A stretch of DNA of 36,891 bases, from contig JAFLCF010000019.1 in the NCBI GenBank assembly GCA_017303735.1, positions 1-36,891 of the forward strand, read 5' to 3'. The notes under the pieces are model-generated. The model was not told where the DNA came from and ran no database searches. It was given only the letters and a program-made list of their open reading frames with translations. The first letter of the stretch is position 1, and every line of letters starts with the position of its first letter. Position numbers and translations under genes: made by a program. This DNA is from Anaerolineae bacterium (lineage in GTDB: Bacteria > Chloroflexota > Anaerolineae > Anaerolineales > Villigracilaceae). Positions 1-8,951 of this stretch are shown here, piece after piece.

Positions 1-1394
<1,394 letters not shown>

Positions 1395-1405
1395 TTTATG
1401 AAATA

Positions 1406-1435
1406 AAAGAGCGACCTGCAAAGGTCGCTCTTTTT
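1406..1435 (+). terminator. Intrinsic terminator of gyrB
   Basis: A perfect 12-bp stem (1406-1417 with 1422-1433) is closed by a GCAA tetraloop and followed by a T run, starting 11 bases after the gyrB stop. This is a textbook rho-independent terminator and separates gyrB from the accessory genes that follow. Confidence 0.93.
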
Positions 1436-1563
1436 GATTCTGGATGAAAGTAAAACATGAACAGAGTCTGCCCGTGTTGGTGGAAGTTCATTCTGGCATG
1501 CCAATGATTGAAGGGGATATTCATTTTGGGAGTGCCGAAAAGCGTGAGTAAAGAAAGCCAATC

Positions 1564-1663
1564 GCCACAGAGAGCACAGAGTCCACAGAGAGTTTTATGA
1601 GGTTTTCTCCGTGTTCTTCGTGGTCTCTGTGGCTAATCTTTTGGTTTACCCACAAGATTAGCC
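1564..1663. repeat. Two nested intergenic palindromes (CACAGAG type)
   Basis: The left arm GCCACAGAGAGCACAGAG (from 1564) pairs imperfectly with the right arm ending CTCTGTGGC at 1633. Starting within that arm, a perfect 10-bp inverted repeat GGCTAATCTT/AAGATTAGCC (1631-1640, 1654-1663) forms a second hairpin. The first is of the ACAGAG/CTCTGTG kind of intergenic repeat seen dispersed in many environmental bacterial genomes. The rest of the gap between gyrB and the TIR gene (1436-1730) shows no coding signal. Confidence 0.7.
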
Positions 1664-1689
1664 ACTCCCTTCTTTTTCCGTCTTTTGCT

Positions 1690-1721
1690 TATAATTCATA
1701 CTCTATCTGTAAACTCAGGAG
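1690..1721 (+). promoter_or_regulatory. Candidate -10 and Shine-Dalgarno for the TIR gene
   Basis: A perfect TATAAT lies at 1690-1695 and an AGGAG Shine-Dalgarno at 1717-1721, nine bases before the ATG at 1731. No convincing -35 hexamer is seen 16-18 bases upstream, so the promoter is tentative. The ribosome binding site is clear. Confidence 0.4.
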
Positions 1722-1730
1722 ACTCTCTGA

Positions 1731-3389
1731 ATGCACAACCTTTTTATCAGTTATTCTCGTCAGTGCATTGGTTTTGTAGATGACCTCGCCCATAAATTGG
1801 AAAAGCAGGGAGCAACTGTCTGGCTCGACTATCTCAACCTCATACCGGGTCGCCCATGGGCGGAACAGATCGATAAAGGTCTGAGGGAAGCCGATACCCT
1901 CCTCTTGGTGGTCTCTCCTGAGTCCGTCTCTTCGCGCAGTGTGGAGATCGAATGGCGGTATTTTCTCGACCATCATAAACGCATTATTCTGCTGATCTTC
2001 CAGGCGGTGCCGTTGCCGCCTGAACTTGCAGAGTTGGAATGGGTGGACTTCCGCGGCGGATTCAACCCTGCATTAAGAAAACTGATTCAGACTCTTGATG
2101 CAGCACCCAGCGTGGAACGACCCGCCCCGCAAACGGGCTTTAAGGCGCCGTTGCTTATCTGGCTTGCAGGCGGGCTCAGCATCATCACAGCGATCTACTC
2201 CCTCTTCGCGTTCTGGACGGTGCTGATTCCCTGGGTATTAATTCCACTGCCTGCCCGAATCTTCAAACGGAATTTCAATCTATCACAATCTCAAACAGCA
2301 TTGTGGACCCTCCCGATTGCCCTGTTCTTTAGTTTTGGGCTGGCGATCGAATTCGGGTTCACGGGCGAAGCAGATTTTGATTACACCAACCTGCTCTCGC
2401 TCTACAATCTGGGACTGCTTGCATTGTATTTGCAGGTTTTCTTGATCCCCATCCTTCCGATTCTGCTGTTGATCCTCCTGCGGACTCCCGCCATTCAACG
2501 CTGGGGCAGACCTGAATCCAGCGTTCCAAAGTTCGCGAATAGGTATCACCCTCAAATTTCACAGCCCGAACCGGTACGTTTTTATATCGACTATGCCTCG
2601 CAAGATGCCTTGATCGCCCGCGACATTGCCAAAGAGTTGACGAAATACGGTCATACCCCGGTGGATGAAATTTTATCGGCGCATCAAGTTTTGGTGCTGC
2701 TCTCCCGCTTCAAAACGGACACCGAAGCTGATCCTGAAAAACAGGTGGTTTATCCCATCCTTTTGCAAAGAACAAAGATCTCTGAAAAACTCTCAAGGAT
2801 GCAATGGATCGACTTCCGCAAGGGAGTGCGCAATCTCAATGCGATCGCCAAACTCCTGCCCCAGCCCGAGAAGATGCTTAAGGCAATCGGCATGCGCCCC
2901 ACCAGCAGCGGACAAGCCGCCATGCCAAACGTTGTCCTTGCCCTTGTCGATTTCCTTATCATCATAGGCATGGTGGAGATCGGGTCTTTCTTTTCGTACA
3001 TGCTGGAACTTAATCATCTGAACGTCCGCTTGATCTTTCAATACGAATCCTTGCGCGCATCGCAGTTCATTTTTGTGCAATTCCTTTGCATGGTAATCAC
3101 AGGCTGGCTCTTGTATTTCATGATCCGTTCCCTCACCGAACGGAGCGGGTTCTTTGCGTCCCCATTTATTCTTCCCCTCGGGCTGGGTGCAGTGTTCTTC
3201 TTCTTTGCGCTGCAGGCATCGCTGGGAATCGACCTGTCTGAATTGCTCTTGAAGTACGGTATTGTCGCAGACACCATGTTCTCGGTCCTGCCCTTCATGA
3301 TCCTGATCGTTGGCGGACTGTTCGTAGCGGCAATTACCCTGTTACAAGTAAGAACCTTGCTGCATTGGTTCCCCGCCCGCACAAAATAA
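1731..3389 (+). CDS. Multi-pass membrane protein with intact N-terminal TIR domain and degenerate second TIR-like domain
   Basis: This 552-residue protein starts with a TIR domain (about 1-122), with the strand A motif LFISYSR at 4-10 and a box-3-like WVDFRGG at 104-110. In the expected alpha-C position sits E74 (in VEIEW), where TIR NADases carry the catalytic Glu. Hydrophobic segments follow at about 139-173, 191-210 and 222-250. Residues 282-385 resemble a second TIR domain (FYIDYASQD at 284-292, WIDFRKG at 359-365) but lack an equivalent Glu and have a shortened middle, so it is probably catalytically dead. Four more membrane segments follow (about 399-423, 442-464, 475-496, 514-537). TIR proteins with membrane regions occur both in bacterial signalling and in NAD-depleting defence. 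The adjacent SIR2-Argonaute gene favours a defence role, but that is inference. Confidence 0.8.
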   Translation: MHNLFISYSRQCIGFVDDLAHKLEKQGATVWLDYLNLIPGRPWAEQIDKGLREADTLLLVVSPESVSSRSVEIEWRYFLDHHKRIILLIFQAVPLPPELAELEWVDFRGGFNPALRKLIQTLDAAPSVERPAPQTGFKAPLLIWLAGGLSIITAIYSLFAFWTVLIPWVLIPLPARIFKRNFNLSQSQTALWTLPIALFFSFGLAIEFGFTGEADFDYTNLLSLYNLGLLALYLQVFLIPILPILLLILLRTPAIQRWGRPESSVPKFANRYHPQISQPEPVRFYIDYASQDALIARDIAKELTKYGHTPVDEILSAHQVLVLLSRFKTDTEADPEKQVVYPILLQRTKISEKLSRMQWIDFRKGVRNLNAIAKLLPQPEKMLKAIGMRPTSSGQAAMPNVVLALVDFLIIIGMVEIGSFFSYMLELNHLNVRLIFQYESLRASQFIFVQFLCMVITGWLLYFMIRSLTERSGFFASPFILPLGLGAVFFFFALQASLGIDLSELLLKYGIVADTMFSVLPFMILIVGGLFVAAITLLQVRTLLHWFPARTK

Positions 3390-3566
3390 ATACACAAGCC
3401 GAAAGCCTTTCGAGTTTGCACAACAGAGTCCGCTTGAATTCATGCATTCATGACTAATTCGCGGAACGGTTCTCAAAAATAGTTTATTTCCCGATGGGAT
3501 GAACGATAAGGACGGTCAGTTTTCAAAGCCTGCGGGGTGGTAGAGTGACGATTGGGCTTCGTAATG

Positions 3567-3592
3567 AAAAATCCCCGATGGTGGGGATTTTT
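3567..3592 (+). terminator. Intrinsic terminator downstream of the TIR gene
   Basis: A perfect 10-bp stem AAAAATCCCC/GGGGATTTTT (3567-3576, 3583-3592) has a 6-base loop and a U-rich 3' arm. The A/T-flanked symmetry means it could work on both strands. It lies 180 bases after the TIR stop codon, inside an open frame that otherwise extends the next gene upstream. This is one reason to reject the upstream start at 3552. Confidence 0.8.
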
Positions 3593-3679
3593 CGGTTTCG
3601 TGGGGCTTTGTGCCAGGCTGTTAGCCCGCACGGGGATTAATCCCCGTGCTATTTTTACGAAGTCCGCTCGAAGCGGACT
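3591..3679. repeat. Dispersed palindromic repeat, copy 1
   Basis: This element of about 88 bp contains the palindrome GCACGGGGATTAATCCCCGTGC at 3628-3649 and ends with AGTCCGCTCGAAGCGGACT. The same element occurs in reverse orientation at 35977-36064, with conserved order of blocks: TTCGGTTT, GGGCTTT, TGCCA, the CCCGCACGGGGAT core, GCTATT, and the AGTCCGC/GCGGACT end. Two diverged copies in one window point to a genome-wide dispersed family. Confidence 0.75.
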
Positions 3680-3707
3680 GAGGTTCCAAATAGCACAGAT
3701 TATGTTC

Positions 3708-3713
3708 TATAAT
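3708..3713 (+). promoter_or_regulatory. Candidate -10 element for the SIR2-Argonaute gene
   Basis: A perfect TATAAT at 3708-3713 sits 51 bases before the chosen ATG, downstream of the terminator and of the palindromic repeat. The -35 region is weak (TTCCAA at 3684-3689, 18-base spacer). It implies a short untranslated leader and independent transcription from the TIR gene. Confidence 0.45.
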
Positions 3714-3764
3714 GGTACGAATTCAGGCACTTTTCACTTCCATCGCCACACAAAAGGGATAATT

Positions 3765-6700
3765 ATGGATAAACCGTATTTGGAATTGGATGCTTTCATT
3801 AGAGCAATTGATGTCAATCAAGGTGTAAAGCATATGTTTTTCCTTGGTGCTGGCACGTCGATTACGTCTGGGTTGCCCTCTGCAGAAAACTGCATTTGGG
3901 AGTGGAAAAGAGCAATATTCTTAACAAACAACCCTACATTACAAAAACAATTTTCTGAATTGAGTCTTGAGTCTGTGCGAATGAAGATTCAGGAATGGCT
4001 GGATAGTAAGAAAGAATATCCAAAACTTAACTCTGCTGATGAGTATGGTTTTTATATTGAAAAGTGTTATCCGTCTGTTGAAAATCGAAGAAAATACTTT
4101 CAGGAAAAGATAAGATTTGCGAAATCGCATGTTGGGTATCAATTGTTGTGCTTATTTGCGGAGGCGCAATTACTTGACACTGTTTGGACTACAAATTTTG
4201 ATGGTCTTGTTGCCAGAACTGCTGCAAACTATAGACTTACTCCAATTGAGATAGGTATAGATACGCAAGAAAGGATTCTTAGAACGCCAAGCGCAGGTGA
4301 GTTATTATGCGTTTCTTTGCACGGGGATTACAAATACGATAAATTAAAAAACACCAGCCAAGAAGTCCAATCTCAAGAAACGATTCTTGTAGATGCTCTG
4401 TCTAGCCGCCTCACAAAATCACCATTGATAGTCTGTGGATATAGCGGTCGTGACAAGTCAATTATGGATGCTCTTCGCGCTGGATATTCTCAAAAAGGAC
4501 AGGGAATACTTTATTGGTGTGGATTTGGTAGCACCATTTCTACTGAAATAAATGAACTTATTGAATTGGCAAGAAACAATGGGCATGAGGCTTATTTTGT
4601 GCCGACTCAGGGTTTTGATGATTTAATGACAAGACTCTCGCTATATTGTTTGCCTGCTGAACATCAAACACAATGTCAGAAAATAATATCATCGCAAGTG
4701 GATGAAAATAGTATAGTGGGCAAGTTTTCAATTCCAGAAAAAATGAATCCTTCTGGCTTAATCAAAAGCAATGCCTTTCAGATAGACTTGCCGTCCGAAG
4801 TGTTTGAGTTTGATGTAAAAGATGCTCCTTCTCATTTGTGGAATTGGCTAGATTCAGTAACTAAAAACATTCAAATAGCAGCAGTTCCTTATAGGGGAAA
4901 GATTTTGTGTTTAGGAAATTTGGATGAAATAAAGAAAGTGTTTAGCGGCAATATTGCCAGCAAAGTTGTTCGTTCGCCAATTGGCGATAGCGATTTACGA
5001 GACGACAACAGTATCGTTAATTCGCTTTTGCGCAAAGCATTAGTCAGGGCTATTGCTGGTTCTTGTGAATTACCATCAGATGGCAAAGGCTTAATTTGGG
5101 AAAAGGGATTTGAACCAAGGACAGAAGCTCTGAGCGTTTACAACGTTCACAAAGCAGTTTTGGTTTTCCTCAGAAGGATCGCCGCCAAAACTTATATGGT
5201 TCTCAAGCCGACTATCTATATTACGGATAAATATGGTGTAGAAGCAAGCGAAGAAATCTCAAAAACGATAAAGATTAAAGTGCTTGGTTATCAACATAAC
5301 AAAGAGTTCAGCGAAGCTGTAGATGGTTGGAAAAGCAAATTTTTTGACGATAAACAATCTACTACATTTGAATATCCCCTTAATTCTGGTTCTCACTTTT
5401 CTTTTACTCTCCAAAAATTACCAATTTATGCGGAACTTAGAGAGAAAACGAGTCAAATTATTCCCTTGGACAAATGGAGACCACTCATAAAGCACACAGG
5501 ATTTGTGCTACAAGAACCAGATTTGTTATTTTCTGGTCGGACAGGTAACGGAAATCCTAAAGACAAGCATCCGTTACTTGGATTAGTAAGCAACCGCCCA
5601 TACGATTATTCACTAAATCAATTAGGCTTTACTCAAATAAATTTGGGAGTTGTATGTCCAGACGTAAGCGCACCGATTCTGGAAAATTTTTTGTTCACAT
5701 CGCAGCAAAAGTTTTCACCTTCAAAAACAGAAGCAGACTACTTGATTGAATTTCCAGGATTCTCTCAAGCATTTGGGGTAGGTTTAGATATTCCCAAACA
5801 CGGAAGTTCTGGTTGGCAATCAGTCCCAGAAATTCAGGCAAATCTTGATGAAAAATCAGGCGCGTTACGGCTAGCAAATACTATTACTGCTTCTATAGAT
5901 AGTCTGCTCGCTTCCCATAAGCCGAACTTGGTTATAATTTTTATCCCCGCTCGCTGGGAAAAGTGGAGAAAATTTACAACCGAAGATGAAAGTTTTGATT
6001 TGCATGACTTCGTGAAAGCATATTGTGTACAGCGGGGTATTTCTACTCAGTTTGTAGAAGAATCTACACTAACTGACACATATAAATGCAGGGTGTGGTG
6101 GTGGCTATCTGTAGCGATTTACTCAAAGGCAATGCGAACCCCTTGGGTTTTAGACACCCTTGACAACAATACGGCATTTGTAGGATTGGGATTTAGTTTG
6201 CGCCATAACGCTGAGAAAGGAAGACAAATTGTATTGGGCTGTAGCCACATTTACAATTCGCAAGGAGAAGGTCTTAGATTCCGCCTGTCAAAGATTCAAA
6301 ACCCAATTTGGATTAGACGCAATCCATATATGTCTAGAGAAGATGCCCGCCAAGTCGGAGAAACCATCCGGACCTTGTTTTATGAATCGAAGGCTAAATT
6401 ACCCGAAAGAGTTGTGATTCATAAATTGACACCATTTAAGAGAGATGAACGAGATGGATTAATGGATGGATTAAAAGGTGTTGCCAATGTTGACATGATA
6501 GAAATAAACATTGATGACTCGCTTAGATATTTTGCCTCACGATATGATTTTTCTCAAAAAAGTTTTTCAATAGATGGTTATCCTGTCAAACGAGGAACAG
6601 TTATTCCAATCGATGATTATTCCGCCTTGCTTTGGGGACATGGCTCAACTAAAGCAATTCAAACAGGAAGAACATACTTCCAAGGCAAACGAAGAATTCC

Positions 6701-6911
6701 AGCACCTTTGATTCTTCGTAGATATGCTGGAAATTCAGACTTAAGCGTGCTCGCAAATGAAATTTTAGGGCTTTCAAAAATGGATTGGAATTCTGCTGAT
6801 CTTTATTCTAAACTGCCTGTTACAGTTTACTCATCACAACGCATTGCAAGAATTGGAACCTTGCTACAAAGGTTTGAGCCTGCATCCTACGACTATCGAC
6901 TATTTATTTAG
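3765..6911 (+). CDS. Single-chain SIR2-APAZ-short Argonaute (fused SPARSA-type defence protein)
   Basis: The ATG at 3765 has AAAAGGG six bases upstream; the open frame from 3552 crosses a terminator and a repeat and is rejected. The 1048-residue chain begins with a SIR2 domain (about 20-300): FFLGAGTS at 25-32, TTNFD with N144, LHGD with H186, and CGYSGRD at 224-230, the NAD-binding and catalytic motifs. Residues of about 320-570 fit an APAZ region. A MID domain (about 575-800) ends in the hallmark IYSKAMRTPW with K788. The PIWI domain (about 800-1048) has VVIHKLTPF at 883-891 and the terminal LGLSKMDWNS...LPVTVYSSQ at about 1001-1024. Where slicing Argonautes have the first catalytic Asp there is G809, so it should not cut targets. 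In SPARSA systems the Argonaute senses invader nucleic acid with a guide and the SIR2 part hydrolyses NAD+, killing or stalling the infected cell. Here both halves are one polypeptide, an arrangement known for part of the family. The gene is clearly AT-richer than its flanks. Confidence 0.92.
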   Translation: MDKPYLELDAFIRAIDVNQGVKHMFFLGAGTSITSGLPSAENCIWEWKRAIFLTNNPTLQKQFSELSLESVRMKIQEWLDSKKEYPKLNSADEYGFYIEKCYPSVENRRKYFQEKIRFAKSHVGYQLLCLFAEAQLLDTVWTTNFDGLVARTAANYRLTPIEIGIDTQERILRTPSAGELLCVSLHGDYKYDKLKNTSQEVQSQETILVDALSSRLTKSPLIVCGYSGRDKSIMDALRAGYSQKGQGILYWCGFGSTISTEINELIELARNNGHEAYFVPTQGFDDLMTRLSLYCLPAEHQTQCQKIISSQVDENSIVGKFSIPEKMNPSGLIKSNAFQIDLPSEVFEFDVKDAPSHLWNWLDSVTKNIQIAAVPYRGKILCLGNLDEIKKVFSGNIASKVVRSPIGDSDLRDDNSIVNSLLRKALVRAIAGSCELPSDGKGLIWEKGFEPRTEALSVYNVHKAVLVFLRRIAAKTYMVLKPTIYITDKYGVEASEEISKTIKIKVLGYQHNKEFSEAVDGWKSKFFDDKQSTTFEYPLNSGSHFSFTLQKLPIYAELREKTSQIIPLDKWRPLIKHTGFVLQEPDLLFSGRTGNGNPKDKHPLLGLVSNRPYDYSLNQLGFTQINLGVVCPDVSAPILENFLFTSQQKFSPSKTEADYLIEFPGFSQAFGVGLDIPKHGSSGWQSVPEIQANLDEKSGALRLANTITASIDSLLASHKPNLVIIFIPARWEKWRKFTTEDESFDLHDFVKAYCVQRGISTQFVEESTLTDTYKCRVWWWLSVAIYSKAMRTPWVLDTLDNNTAFVGLGFSLRHNAEKGRQIVLGCSHIYNSQGEGLRFRLSKIQNPIWIRRNPYMSREDARQVGETIRTLFYESKAKLPERVVIHKLTPFKRDERDGLMDGLKGVANVDMIEINIDDSLRYFASRYDFSQKSFSIDGYPVKRGTVIPIDDYSALLWGHGSTKAIQTGRTYFQGKRRIPAPLILRRYAGNSDLSVLANEILGLSKMDWNSADLYSKLPVTVYSSQRIARIGTLLQRFEPASYDYRLFI

Positions 6912-6955
6912 ATTAAAAGCGTTCGAATTGATAACTAAGATGTGAAGGAGAGAAA

Positions 6956-7522
6956 ATGGAGAAAAAGATAAAAAGTCAAAAGCCCTCAAGGGATTTGGAT
7001 AATAAGAAGAGCCAAGAAATATTAAATTTGCAATTAACACAAGCTATGGAAACCTATCGTTCGCAACTTTCCTTGTTGGTAACAATTATTACAGTTCTTG
7101 TTGTAGCAAATGCTACTGTTGTAGGATATGCCCTAACTACACAGATTGCCAGTATATTTTTTATAGGCTCATTGTTTCCAATAGGCATCTTGGTCGTAGC
7201 ACGTATAATTTTTGGTTTGTCCTTACCTGTGATATACACGGCTGTAAATATAGAAAAGAACTATGTCAATTTGATTGACATGGATTGGCTTGCCTCCACA
7301 TTCATATCCGTAACAGTTGCGCCAGAGTATTATGATAAATTAATACAGATTAGCCTGATGAAAAATCGAGCTGAACGAATAAAAGAATTAAGAAAAATGC
7401 CAAGACCATCATTCAAGGGGAAAGGACGTCGTTTTATCAAAATTGCACTGTTTGTAGTAATTGCTGGACAAATTATTATTCCTTTTGCACTGTCTGCATA
7501 CTTTGGTTGGCGCTTGTTCTAG
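6956..7522 (+). CDS. Three-TM membrane protein coupled to the SIR2-Argonaute gene
   Basis: This 188-residue protein begins 44 bases after the SIR2-Argonaute stop, with a strong AAGGAG (6945-6950) five bases before the ATG. A basic, Gln-rich helical N-terminus (1-37) precedes hydrophobic segments at about 38-60, 64-90 and 161-185. Between the second and third lies a soluble stretch ending in basic residues (136-160). I do not recognise the family. The two closely spaced TM helices followed by a cytosolic helical region recall 2TM effector modules of the SLATT type, but no signature confirms this. Position, composition and spacing suggest cotranscription with the Argonaute gene, perhaps as an accessory or membrane effector. 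Confidence 0.75.
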   Translation: MEKKIKSQKPSRDLDNKKSQEILNLQLTQAMETYRSQLSLLVTIITVLVVANATVVGYALTTQIASIFFIGSLFPIGILVVARIIFGLSLPVIYTAVNIEKNYVNLIDMDWLASTFISVTVAPEYYDKLIQISLMKNRAERIKELRKMPRPSFKGKGRRFIKIALFVVIAGQIIIPFALSAYFGWRLF

Positions 7523-7642
7523 TTTTGTGATGTTTTTTGGTTTATAGATATTGGCTTGAAATCCAAACGTGGGAAGGGGATAGTCTGTTTGAAGATAGGG
7601 TTCGTGTCTAAGATAAAGCTTTTTTTTGGAAACTTTCCGCTG

Positions 7643-7861
7643 TCAAATACTTTTGATACCAGAGCCTGAGCTTCCAATGGCATACCCAAGAAATGTCCAA
7701 ACAATAGGCGAGTCTATTCCCAGCAATATTGTAATACCAGCTAATATAAGACTTGCAATAAATGCGATCATTCTAAGCTTGACTCCATAAAGAGCCAGAT
7801 TTGTATCAGAAATTTCCTTATTTTTGTGCTTCTTTTTTGATCGATTTGAATAAGTTTTCAT
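7643..7861 (-). CDS. Small two-TM membrane protein, unknown function
   Basis: This 72-residue ORF on the minus strand has a very good Shine-Dalgarno, AAGGAG (complement of 7868-7873), six bases before its ATG at 7861, which argues that it is real. The first 25 residues are strongly basic (SNRSKKKHKNK), followed by two hydrophobic segments (about 29-49 and 53-70) with a Gly/Ser-rich end. It converges on the 3-TM gene with a 120-base gap. The family is not recognised. Its AT-rich base use matches the SIR2-Argonaute block, so it may belong to the same transferred unit. Confidence 0.6.
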   Translation of the reverse strand: MKTYSNRSKKKHKNKEISDTNLALYGVKLRMIAFIASLILAGITILLGIDSPIVWTFLGYAIGSSGSGIKSI

Positions 7862-7873
7862 TTTTTGCTCCTT

Positions 7874-8352
7874 ATTGCTTCTTATTAATACAAATTTGGA
7901 ATACTCATCGGCAATCTGTTCAATGGACTTCTATCCTTCGGAGTGATACCAAGTTAGTGTCCAATTCATAATTCTAGGAAAGCGCGGAGTTTATTGTTGT
8001 GTTGAGTGTCAAAAGCAAAGGGGGGAGGGAGGGGGACCTTTCCCTCCTCTGTCCTTCGGACATCTACCCTAATGGGCACACGTCCCCCAAATACGACAAT
8101 TGAAAGTCGGGATGAAAATAGAGAGTTTGAATCGTCGGATTTGGGGGAGCCTCCGCGATGGACATTTCCCTTTTTGAAAAACCGTAAAAGCGACCTTGCA
8201 AGCCCAACATTTCCCTCCATGCTATAATCCGCAATCGTTTGACCCCTTGTATCGCGTAAATAGTTAGACAGAAATTGCGATATATACTTCAAATCAAAAC
8301 CTTATTTAGAATGATTTGTAAGACAAGCGATGAAATCATGGAGGAACAACCC
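7874..8352. other. Gene-free stretch with G-run and repeat-like segments
   Basis: No gene is supported here; open frames in it have low-complexity or inconsistent translations and no ribosome binding sites. It holds a 16-base purine tract, GGGGGGAGGGAGGGGG, at 8021-8036, a small hairpin GTCCTTCGGAC at 8050-8060, and GC-rich blocks that look like intergenic repeat debris. A perfect TATAAT at 8223-8228 is the best promoter candidate for the following lipoprotein and acylation genes. It would give a leader of more than 100 bases. Confidence 0.5.
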
Positions 8353-8739
8353 TTGCGTACCAAACTCACCATACTCATGCTCACCTTGAGCATTCTCCTT
8401 TCCGCCTGCGGAGCGTCCACCTCGGGCGGAGCGACAACCGCCGTCGAAGGCTACATCACCGCCCTTGCGAGCAAAGACCAAGCCGCCCTCATCTCCAACT
8501 CCTGCGCCGACTGGGAAGATGACGCCCTGATCGAATTCGACTCCTTCGCCCTCGTCGAAGTCACCGTAGAAGGAATGTCCTGCACCGAATCAGGAACCGA
8601 CGGCGACAAGACCCTCGTCAACTGCACGGGTATGCTCAACATGAGCTACAACGGCGAACCCCAATCCCTCGACCTCGCCGACCGCACCTACGAAGTCATC
8701 GAACAAGATGGTAACTTTCTAGTTTGCGGAGTCCGATAG
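8353..8739 (+). CDS. Small secreted lipoprotein, probable start TTG
   Basis: The protein has a signal peptide with lipobox LLSAC and a lipidated Cys at residue 19. A mature part of about 110 acidic residues follows, containing three further Cys. The start is taken as TTG at 8353 because GGAGG (8340-8344) lies eight bases upstream and gives a standard basic n-region (LRTKLT). The in-frame ATG at 8338 would overlap that Shine-Dalgarno and lengthen the signal peptide with an acidic start. The pattern AVEGYITALASKDQAALISN followed by beta-rich segments suggests an NTF2/DUF4878-like fold, an inference from style only. It may be the first gene of the acylation locus. Confidence 0.7.
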   Translation: MRTKLTILMLTLSILLSACGASTSGGATTAVEGYITALASKDQAALISNSCADWEDDALIEFDSFALVEVTVEGMSCTESGTDGDKTLVNCTGMLNMSYNGEPQSLDLADRTYEVIEQDGNFLVCGVR

Positions 8740-8742
8740 AAC

Positions 8743-8805
8743 AGTAACCAGTCAATAAGTGACCGGTAACCAGTAAAACCAACTGGATACTGGTCACTGG
8801 TTACT
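8743..8805. repeat. TAACCAGT-type inverted and tandem repeat
   Basis: Repeats of AGTAACCAGT/GTGACCGGTAACCAGT at 8743-8774 pair with ACTGGATACTGGTCACTGGTTACT at 8782-8805, giving an imperfect hairpin of over 20 bp between the lipoprotein and the DltX-like gene. It is typical of dispersed intergenic repeats. It could also attenuate transcription between the two genes. Confidence 0.65.
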
Positions 8806-8834
8806 TCCCACTCACCACTTTCCACTTACCACCA

Positions 8835-8951
8835 ATGAAGCACCTCTTCACCCGCGAGAACTTGCTCTCCCTCCTCCTCTGCCTCATCCTCATCGCCCTC
8901 GTCATCTTCACCGCAGACTCGAGCCCCACATGGATCTATCAAGGCTTCTAA
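8835..8951 (+). CDS. dltX: DltX-like microprotein (38 aa)
   Basis: The ATG at 8835 opens a 38-codon frame ending TAA at 8949-8951, immediately followed by the ATG of the MBOAT gene, so translation should be coupled. The protein has a short N-terminus (MKHLFTREN), one TM helix (about 10-26), and a C-terminal WIYQGF. DltX proteins of Gram-positive bacteria are about 50 residues, with a single TM helix and a conserved C-terminal F-I-Y-x-x-F motif, and their genes lie beside dltA/dltB. The terminal motif and context match well. DltX works with the DltB and DltD proteins in moving the acyl group across the membrane, and its C-terminal Tyr region is implicated in that step. No clear Shine-Dalgarno is present, only CACCA upstream. 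Confidence 0.8.
   Translation: MKHLFTRENLLSLLLCLILIALVIFTADSSPTWIYQGF

Noticed and set aside
3552..3764. N-terminal extension of the SIR2-Argonaute frame from an upstream ATG
   Set aside because: The extension translates a terminator and a dispersed palindrome and has no ribosome binding site. The ATG at 3765 has one.
7966..8292. 108-codon frame on the minus strand
   Set aside because: It runs over a G-rich tract and repeat-like sequence, is Pro/Arg/Ser rich, and has no ribosome binding site.
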